From NCBI GenBank assembly GCA_021835265.1, contig JAKBQK010000041.1:1-9188 (forward strand): a DNA stretch of 9,188 nucleotides. Reading direction: 5' to 3'. The position numbers were made by a program, and so were the translations under genes. The notes below the pieces were generated by a model. That model did no database searches, had not been told where the DNA came from, and saw only the letters and a program-made list of their open reading frames with translations. Positions 1 to 5,013 of this stretch are shown piece after piece. Numbering within the stretch: position 1 is the stretch's first letter; every line of letters begins with the position of its first letter. Origin of the DNA: Thermoplasmata archaeon (lineage in GTDB: Archaea; Thermoplasmatota; Thermoplasmata; Thermoplasmatales; Thermoplasmataceae).

Positions 1-30
1 ATAGTATTACATGCGATTATCCAAGAATGA
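1..30 (+). CDS. Possible 3' end of an upstream gene (partial)
   Basis: Reading frame 1 is open from the window edge and ends at a TGA at 28-30, giving the residues IVLHAIIQE. Its stop overlaps the start of the epimerase gene as ATGA (27-30), a common arrangement for translationally coupled genes. Nothing about function can be said from nine residues. The call rests only on the overlap geometry and on the absence of a ribosome site in front of the epimerase ATG, which coupling would explain. Confidence 0.25.
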   Translation: MVLHAIIQE

Positions 31-920
31 ATGATGTCTTCCTTGTTACCGGCGGAGAAGGATTTATTGGCCGCAATATTATCTCTAAGCTTAGGGATAT
101 GGGAGGTGAAGCCTATTCTCTTGACATTGTTGGGAAACCTGACTTCAAGATCTCAATAACAAACAGAAAAAAATTGGAATATATAAACAGGAAATTTGAC
201 GGCATTTTTCATCTTGCCGCTGTTACGTCCCCGCCACAATTTGAAATAAAGCCAGATAATGGTCTCAGAGTTAACGTGAACGGGACATTCAATGTATTGG
301 ACTTTGCCAGGAATCATGGTGTGAATAAAGTTATACTCGCATCATCCTCGGCAATATATGGCGACAGCAGGCAAGTTGCAGTTGAATCAAGGTACCCTGA
401 TAGGTATCTAAACCTGTATCCCGTCACCAAGATTATTGATGAACTCTTTTCTCGTCATTACTCCCTTAGAGAGGATATTAGCAGTGTTTCCTTACGATAT
501 TTCAACACTTATGGGCCAGGTGAAAATACCAAGGGTGCCTATTCAAGCCCAATCTCAAAATTCCTTTCATCCGCTTTGAAGGGTAGAGATATTGAAGTAT
601 TTGGGGATGGAACGCAGAGCAGGGATTTCATTTATGTCAAAGATGCTGCTGCGGCATCTGTTGCAGCATATGAAAAAGGCGAACCGGGAGAAAGTTACAA
701 TGTTGGGACTGGTATTACTACTTCATTTAATGAAATAGCAGATATGGTAAAGACCATCTGCGTAAGTGATTCTAAGATCATACATGTAAAGAATCCATTC
801 AAGAATTACCAGATGTTCACACAGGCAGATATGAATAAAACATTCAGGGGACTCCGGTTCAAGCCATCTTATGGTTTGAAGAGGGCCATAAAGGAAATGG
901 CAGAAATGGAAGGAAACTAA
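27..920 (+). CDS. NAD-dependent epimerase/dehydratase, UDP-sugar 4-epimerase-like
   Basis: Extended short-chain dehydrogenase/reductase of 297 residues, slightly short for the 310-340 usual in the family but with all landmarks. The Rossmann glycine motif TGGEGFIG is at residues 8-15, with an acidic residue (D33) after beta-2 suited to NAD. SSSAIYG lies at 106-112, the catalytic pair Y131 and K135 in YPVTK, RYFNTYGPG at 157-165, and GDGTQSRDFIYVKD at 193-206. The SSA-x-YG form, instead of the STDE of 4,6-dehydratases, favours a GalE/WbpP-like 4-epimerase acting on a nucleotide sugar in the cytosol. It would supply activated sugar for the glycosyltransferases downstream, although a 352-base gap separates it from them. 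Its start has no clear Shine-Dalgarno site; the ATGA overlap with an upstream frame suggests coupling. Its G+C is higher than that of the downstream cluster, so it may have a separate history. The exact substrate is not determinable. Confidence 0.9.
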   Translation: MNDVFLVTGGEGFIGRNIISKLRDMGGEAYSLDIVGKPDFKISITNRKKLEYINRKFDGIFHLAAVTSPPQFEIKPDNGLRVNVNGTFNVLDFARNHGVNKVILASSSAIYGDSRQVAVESRYPDRYLNLYPVTKIIDELFSRHYSLREDISSVSLRYFNTYGPGENTKGAYSSPISKFLSSALKGRDIEVFGDGTQSRDFIYVKDAAAASVAAYEKGEPGESYNVGTGITTSFNEIADMVKTICVSDSKIIHVKNPFKNYQMFTQADMNKTFRGLRFKPSYGLKRAIKEMAEMEGN

Positions 921-974
921 TATCATAAAAGCAATTTCCAGCAATTCATAGTAAAGATTATTCCTAGAGTAACT

Positions 975-1173
975 TTAATTTAGTAATAGGAGATGAAATG
1001 AGAACGTTTTTTTGTCCAGCTTAGCTATGGGATTCGTTGAAATAACTTAAGGGCCACCACAACTATTTCTACATAACCTATCAATTAACCAGACTCACGT
1101 TCCTAGCATCATAACCGACATCAAGGCCTATGTACTGTGGATGTTTGGGTTTAGGAGATTTTCGATCCTTCGA
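975..1173 (-). pseudogene. Decayed DDE transposase fragment
   Basis: Two minus-strand stretches in different frames together resemble part of an IS4/IS5-type DDE transposase. Bases 1173-1081 encode 30 residues ending in a stop and include YIGLDVGYDARNVSLVN, which matches the common form around a catalytic aspartate (D-x-GYD-x-R). Bases 1046-975 in another frame encode VISTNPIAKLDKKTFSFHL, like the PxIxxNPR...K segment that follows in these enzymes. The bases between (1080-1047) read RLCRNSCGGP and then a stop. In-frame stops and at least one frameshift make it non-functional. Neither the N-terminal part nor a complete C-terminus is seen, and no terminal inverted repeats were identified. Seen directly: the peptides and stops. 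Inferred: the family, from motif resemblance only. Confidence 0.5.
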
Positions 1174-1224
1174 TCACGCAGTACATCGGGTAGGAAACTT
1201 AATAATTCTATTATAACCTATTTT

Positions 1225-1232
1225 TTTTATAA
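1225..1232 (+). promoter_or_regulatory. Archaeal TATA box candidate for the glycosylation operon
   Basis: TTTTATAA follows a T-rich run in the only sizeable non-coding gap ahead of the six-gene cluster. Transcription starting about 25 bases downstream would begin near 1253-1258 and give a short leader of roughly 15-20 bases before the ATG at 1273. A purine-rich BRE is not obvious, because the upstream bases are pyrimidines. AAGGC (1232-1236) and GCCTT (1246-1250) form a small inverted repeat with a 9-base loop between the TATA box and the expected start site, a possible operator. Confidence 0.5.
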
Positions 1233-1272
1233 AGGCATACAATACGCCTTCACTGAGTTTGGATAATAAGGA

Positions 1273-2046
1273 ATGTATTCTAAATCGTCGCAAAACGGCC
1301 CTAAAGTTAAAAACACATTGAGTATAATTACTGCGACATATAATGAAGTCGAGAATATTGAACATTGGTTTGACTTAGTAATGAACCAACTATGCAAGAT
1401 AGAATCTCTGCTGATAGAGTCCATTATCGTTGTCGATGATGGAAGCACCGATGGTACAAAGGAAAAAATAAAGAGTTTAAAAAAAATAAATAGCAAAATA
1501 GAGATAAAATTAATCGAAAGATATAGGAAGAGTGGTACCCTAGATGCTCAGATTACAGGTGCAAAGCACTCGAGTTCTAAATATCTTTTATTACTAGATG
1601 CGGACCTTCAACACGACCCAAAATATATACCAATCTTTGTTAAATATATAATGAGCAACTATGACTTAGTGATTGGATCGAGGTATTTGGAGAAGCAGAA
1701 ACAGGAGTGGGGACTTTTTAGATTCCTAGTTAGCCAAACAGCAGTTGCTCTTTCAAAGTGGTTTATTAAACAAGCTAGGCCATATAGTGACCCAGTTTCT
1801 GGTTATTTTGCAATAAGACGAGATCTATTAGCGGATCTCTCCCCATTTCAAGGAGGATATAAGCCAATGCTATATTCCTTAGCTTCACACAACGACATAA
1901 CTGTTAAGGAAATTCCAATTAAAATGAACAAAAGAATAGCGGGAGAATCCAAAATTGTTAATATGAATTTTATCTTTTTAGCAAAATTCTTAAGAGAGAT
2001 AATTTTAATATACTTAAAAAGCAGAAGAATTAGGAGATACAAATAA
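1273..2046 (+). CDS. Family 2 glycosyltransferase, polyprenyl-phosphate sugar synthase (DPM1/GtrB-like)
   Basis: A 257-residue GT-A fold enzyme. LSIITATYNEVENI at 16-29 is the first strand and nucleotide-binding loop, VVDDGSTDGT at 53-62 the second. DADLQHDP at 109-116 is the metal-binding DxD-type motif, GSRY is at 135-138, and DPVSGYFAIRR at 173-183 is the signature typical of dolichyl-phosphate mannose/glucose synthases. RIAGESK at 221-227 matches their R-x-x-GESK loop. Known members move a sugar from GDP-Man or UDP-Glc to a polyprenyl phosphate at the cytosolic membrane face. There is no strong C-terminal membrane anchor, only an amphipathic basic end (about 231-257), as in DPM1-type soluble or peripheral forms. 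AAGGA abuts the ATG, too close for a normal ribosome site, so initiation may depend on the short leader. A TTG at 1318 is a less likely start. First gene of the putative operon. Confidence 0.9.
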   Translation: MYSKSSQNGPKVKNTLSIITATYNEVENIEHWFDLVMNQLCKIESLLIESIIVVDDGSTDGTKEKIKSLKKINSKIEIKLIERYRKSGTLDAQITGAKHSSSKYLLLLDADLQHDPKYIPIFVKYIMSNYDLVIGSRYLEKQKQEWGLFRFLVSQTAVALSKWFIKQARPYSDPVSGYFAIRRDLLADLSPFQGGYKPMLYSLASHNDITVKEIPIKMNKRIAGESKIVNMNFIFLAKFLREIILIYLKSRRIRRYK

Positions 2047-2050
2047 GGAG
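2045..2050 (+). promoter_or_regulatory. Shine-Dalgarno site overlapping the previous stop
   Basis: AAGGAG begins inside the TAA stop (2044-2046) of the GT2 gene and lies 9 bases before the methyltransferase ATG at 2060. The near-consensus site and the 13-base gap between the genes support cotranscription and fix the ATG at 2060 as the start. Confidence 0.7.
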
Positions 2051-2059
2051 TCAAACTTT

Positions 2060-2737
2060 ATGCTTGTTGATGATTATACTAAAATCCATTACCTGAGATT
2101 TCAATTCTTACTTCAGGAAATTAACAAAATATATCATTCGGGAAACAAAATAGCGGACATTGGAATAAGTTCATTTACTGAATTATTAACCTCTAATTTT
2201 GGAGTGGATAATGTAAGTGCTATTGTTCCTGATGAAGATTTCTTATCAAATACTGGCCAACCTATCAAAAACATAAATGTAAAGTTTTATGACATTTCCA
2301 AATCTGCCTTTTTAAGGGAAGAGGAAAAATTTGATATCATAATTTTTTCCGAAACAATGGAGCACATTCCATATGATGATGTCTTATTATTAAAAAATCT
2401 TAAAAATTTTATTAGCAAGAGAGGTTATTTACTATTGACAGTTCCGAATATAGCATCATTTTGGAATAGGATCAGATTGCTTTTTGGAAAAAATATCTTG
2501 GGAACCAAAGAAGAAATTATAAAAGGAGTTTATGGAGGCTATGGGCACATTCGAGAATATACTAAGTCAGAAGTTAAGATGTATATACAAAAGAGTGGTT
2601 TAAAAATAATTTTTCTAACAGGATTCACTGGTTATGGTGGAAGTTCGATAAAAGGTAGGATATTCAGAACTGCTCACAAGATGCTCCCATCAACCTATCA
2701 ATCTCAGATAGTTTGCTTGGCACAAATGGAAGAATAA
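2060..2737 (+). CDS. Class I SAM-dependent methyltransferase, divergent SAM loop
   Basis: A 225-residue protein with the order of a Rossmann-type methyltransferase of the Methyltransf_11/23 kind. IADIGISSFT at 31-40 stands where VLDxGCGxG is expected. KFYDIS at 75-80 is the usual acidic loop, FDIIIFSETMEHIP at 91-104 is motif IV with the typical E-x-x-EH form, GYLLLTVPNIAS at 122-133 is strand five, and GHIREYTKSEV at 162-172 is the common HxREYT-x-x-E/L segment. Family members in surface-polysaccharide clusters methylate sugars or lipid-linked glycans, which fits its position between two glycosyltransferases, but the substrate is unknown. The glycine-rich SAM loop keeps D33 and G35 yet has lost the second and third glycines, so binding may be altered. 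A strong AAGGAG site precedes it, and its 3' end may overlap the next gene if that gene starts at 2713. Confidence 0.8.
   Translation: MLVDDYTKIHYLRFQFLLQEINKIYHSGNKIADIGISSFTELLTSNFGVDNVSAIVPDEDFLSNTGQPIKNINVKFYDISKSAFLREEEKFDIIIFSETMEHIPYDDVLLLKNLKNFISKRGYLLLTVPNIASFWNRIRLLFGKNILGTKEEIIKGVYGGYGHIREYTKSEVKMYIQKSGLKIIFLTGFTGYGGSSIKGRIFRTAHKMLPSTYQSQIVCLAQMEE
2728..2733 (+). promoter_or_regulatory. Ribosome site favouring the TTG start at 2740
   Basis: GGAAGA lies within the last codons of the methyltransferase gene, 6 bases before a TTG at 2740. It favours that TTG over the in-frame TTG at 2713. The resulting N-terminus, MILEVTAVPF, begins directly with the first beta strand, as is normal for GT4 proteins. 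Confidence 0.5.
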
Positions 2738-2739
2738 TT

Positions 2740-3885
2740 TTGATTCTAGAAGTAACGGCAGTTCCTTTTACCAAAAATCACTATGGCGGTGGAGAAGTCT
2801 ATCCTTGGAGACTGGTAAAAGCCTTACCTGCAGATTCAAAGGTTTTATTTGTTTTTTCAAAACTAAAAGATGATACCGTTGAGTTTGATAATATTAAATT
2901 AATAGAATCCCATTTTCTTCAGGCACCACCTTTCATAAATATAAATAACCCACTACCCACTATAACAGGACTTGTAGAAATCAAGCACATGTTAGAAACC
3001 AGTGATCTTGAGTTTGTACATATACACAATTTAAGAACAATATTTTCAACACTATGGGTTTTGTTGGCACATCTAAATAAAAAATCACATAAATATAAGA
3101 TAATATTGACAGATCATACTGCAAAAACTTTTCCATTTCCAAAAATGACAGCTAATTTAGTAGACTATTATTTTCCAGTATCCAGCTTTAGCGGACGTAT
3201 GCTAAATGGTCTGGCAAAAAAACCGACATTTATCTTACCGCCAATTGTACCTGACGAGCTATTTTCTCTCAGGCCAGCAGTGAAAGATATTGATATTTTA
3301 ATGGTAGGTAGGATTGTACCCTGGAAAAGACAGGATCTTGGAGTAGAAATTATTAATTCTATCGTTAAATCAGGCTTGGCTGATCTTAAATCTGTAATTG
3401 TCGGTTCAGTAGGAGACCAGGGGTATTACAATGATTTGGTAAGCTCAGTAATGCGATATTCTCTCCAGAAAAACGTTAAGTTTATCCCAGGCATAAATTC
3501 ATCCGGTCTTTATAATTTAATGTCCAGATCAAAGGTAAATATGCAATTTTCCCTACAAACAGACATGTACGGTAGAAAGTACAGAGAACCTGTCGAAATT
3601 AGTTCAAGTTCTATATTGGAGTGCGCTGCACTTGGTGTTCCTACGGTGGCTTCAAACTATGAACCTTTCTTAGAACTAATTGATAATGAACAAGATGGGT
3701 TGATAGTTGACCCTGCTTCTGTATTATCCTCTTCTGCAATTATAAGAAATTTATTGGAAGAAAGTGAAAAGATAAGAAAAATGGGAGAAAACGCTAGAAA
3801 ACGTGTAATGAAAAATAATTCAGAGAACGTGGTTAGAAAGAAATTTTTGGATTACCTTGATACTCTTAGAACGAAGGTAAGATAA
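2740..3885 (+). CDS. GT4-family (GT-B fold) glycosyltransferase
   Basis: Retaining GT-B glycosyltransferase of 381 residues from the TTG at 2740 (390 if the TTG at 2713 is used; there is no ATG near the start). The N-terminal strand ILEVTAVPF is followed by the glycine loop GGGE at 16-19, the normal place for acceptor and donor contacts. The C-terminal domain begins with DILMVGRIVPWKRQD (about 184-198), giving the phosphate-binding G-R and K-R residues (R191, K196). The acidic pair E286 and E294 forms the E-x7-E motif in front of CAALGVPTVAS. Known GT4 enzymes use nucleotide sugars such as UDP-Glc/GlcNAc or GDP-Man in the cytosol to lengthen lipid-linked glycans. I start at 2740 because of the ribosome site before it and the clean first strand. 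It lies 2 bases after the methyltransferase stop, and the following gene's ATG directly follows its own stop. Donor and acceptor are unknown. Confidence 0.88.
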   Translation: MILEVTAVPFTKNHYGGGEVYPWRLVKALPADSKVLFVFSKLKDDTVEFDNIKLIESHFLQAPPFININNPLPTITGLVEIKHMLETSDLEFVHIHNLRTIFSTLWVLLAHLNKKSHKYKIILTDHTAKTFPFPKMTANLVDYYFPVSSFSGRMLNGLAKKPTFILPPIVPDELFSLRPAVKDIDILMVGRIVPWKRQDLGVEIINSIVKSGLADLKSVIVGSVGDQGYYNDLVSSVMRYSLQKNVKFIPGINSSGLYNLMSRSKVNMQFSLQTDMYGRKYREPVEISSSSILECAALGVPTVASNYEPFLELIDNEQDGLIVDPASVLSSSAIIRNLLEESEKIRKMGENARKRVMKNNSENVVRKKFLDYLDTLRTKVR

Positions 3886-5013
3886 ATGAAAATAGCGATA
3901 ATAGTTCCATGGATTTATGCTATAAGTGGAAATATAACTTCTATCAACTTAGCTGAAGAACTTTCTAATCGTGGACATGAGGTAGATTTCGTTTCCTACG
4001 AGGTGTATTCTGGGGTATTGAATGAAATTTCAAACAGGTTAATCAAGTCTAAATTTATTTACATGAGAGTTTCCAAAAGCAATCTGCATACAAGTTTTCA
4101 GTTTTTTATAAAACAGTATTTGCGAAGGTTTGGGAAACGCATAATAGAATATATTTATAAAACAAATCCGCAGAAGCCATATAATTTGATATTACTGATT
4201 GCCGACGAGGGCCTAGAAACAGCAAAGATTGGTAAAAAACTTTTAGGAATGGATGCTTTATACGCCATATCGGTAATGGAGATCCCTGAACATAATTTTT
4301 ATCACAATCAAAGATTTCCAGAGGTTCTATCATTTTTAATATACCCAATTTATTATTTGTTACATATAAGATACAAGAAGTTGCTATCTTCGTATGATCT
4401 AATATTTGGAAATTCCAAATGGACCTCAGTGATGACTAATTTCTTTTATGGCGTACGTACGTTTGGAGAGATTCAATCAATAGATCAATCATATTTTCTC
4501 GATAACGACGTAAAGGAAGCAAATAATGAAAGTTACATTGCCATACCAACTGCAAGTTTAGGATATAAGGAAATGAAGCATATTTACAAGCTGTTATCCG
4601 AAGGGGTAAAGGCAAAAATTTATGGTCCCATAAAAATTGAGAGTGATAGCTACTTGGGATATTTACCAAAAAATGAGATGATAGAAGTAATTCAAGGGGC
4701 ACGCGCCATTCTTTTCTTATTTGACTATGAGGCACTAGGTTTAATACCTTTAGAAGCACTTGCTTTAGGAGTACCGGTTATAACATATGGTAAAGAAGGC
4801 CCATCATTATCTCTCTCTGATTGTTCAATGGTTAAGTTTGTGAATACGTATGAAGAAATTAAGTCCGAATGCATGAAAGCGCTGGCAAATCCGATGAGAC
4901 AACAGGAAAAGTTTGAATGCAAGAATTGCGTAACTAATTTAACCGTTAGCGAAAATACAAGTCAATTTCTAAAGGTAGTTAATTCCTATGACTTCTCAAG
5001 AACACAGAAATAA
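3886..5013 (+). CDS. Divergent GT4-like glycosyltransferase
   Basis: A 375-residue GT-B type protein. The N-terminal MKIAIIVPWI strand is followed by INLAEELSNRGHEVDFVS (about 20-37), the standard first helix and strand of GT4 enzymes. FGNSKWTSVM at 174-183 is the usual S/N-x-x-T segment at the end of the N-domain. LGYLPKNEMIEVIQGA at 257-272 and the E-x7-E pair E282 and E290 before ALALGVPVITYG mark the C-domain donor site. The phosphate-binding G-R...K-R motif near the start of the C-domain is not recognisable: the matching part, around 216-232, reads YIAIPTASLGYKEMKHI. It may therefore be a specialised or weakly active transferase. The ATG immediately follows the TAA of the previous gene with AAGGT (3874-3878) 7 bases upstream, and the 3' end overlaps the next gene by 26 bases, so coexpression is likely. 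Substrates unknown. Confidence 0.8.
   Translation: MKIAIIVPWIYAISGNITSINLAEELSNRGHEVDFVSYEVYSGVLNEISNRLIKSKFIYMRVSKSNLHTSFQFFIKQYLRRFGKRIIEYIYKTNPQKPYNLILLIADEGLETAKIGKKLLGMDALYAISVMEIPEHNFYHNQRFPEVLSFLIYPIYYLLHIRYKKLLSSYDLIFGNSKWTSVMTNFFYGVRTFGEIQSIDQSYFLDNDVKEANNESYIAIPTASLGYKEMKHIYKLLSEGVKAKIYGPIKIESDSYLGYLPKNEMIEVIQGARAILFLFDYEALGLIPLEALALGVPVITYGKEGPSLSLSDCSMVKFVNTYEEIKSECMKALANPMRQQEKFECKNCVTNLTVSENTSQFLKVVNSYDFSRTQK

Noticed and set aside
1007..1013. Seven-T run as a terminator for the epimerase gene
   Set aside because: It is almost 90 bases after the stop and coincides with Lys-Lys codons (antisense) of the transposase remnant, so it is better explained as old coding sequence.
1174..1365. 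Minus-strand open frame of 63 codons crossing the GT2 start
   Set aside because: It lies mostly opposite the N-terminal coding part of a well-supported glycosyltransferase and has no recognisable motif. Its last codons simply run into the transposase remnant frame.
4436..4759. Minus-strand open frame of 107 codons inside the divergent GT4 gene
   Set aside because: It is fully antisense to a gene with clear GT-B motifs and shows no domain, no ribosome site and no protein-like conservation pattern.
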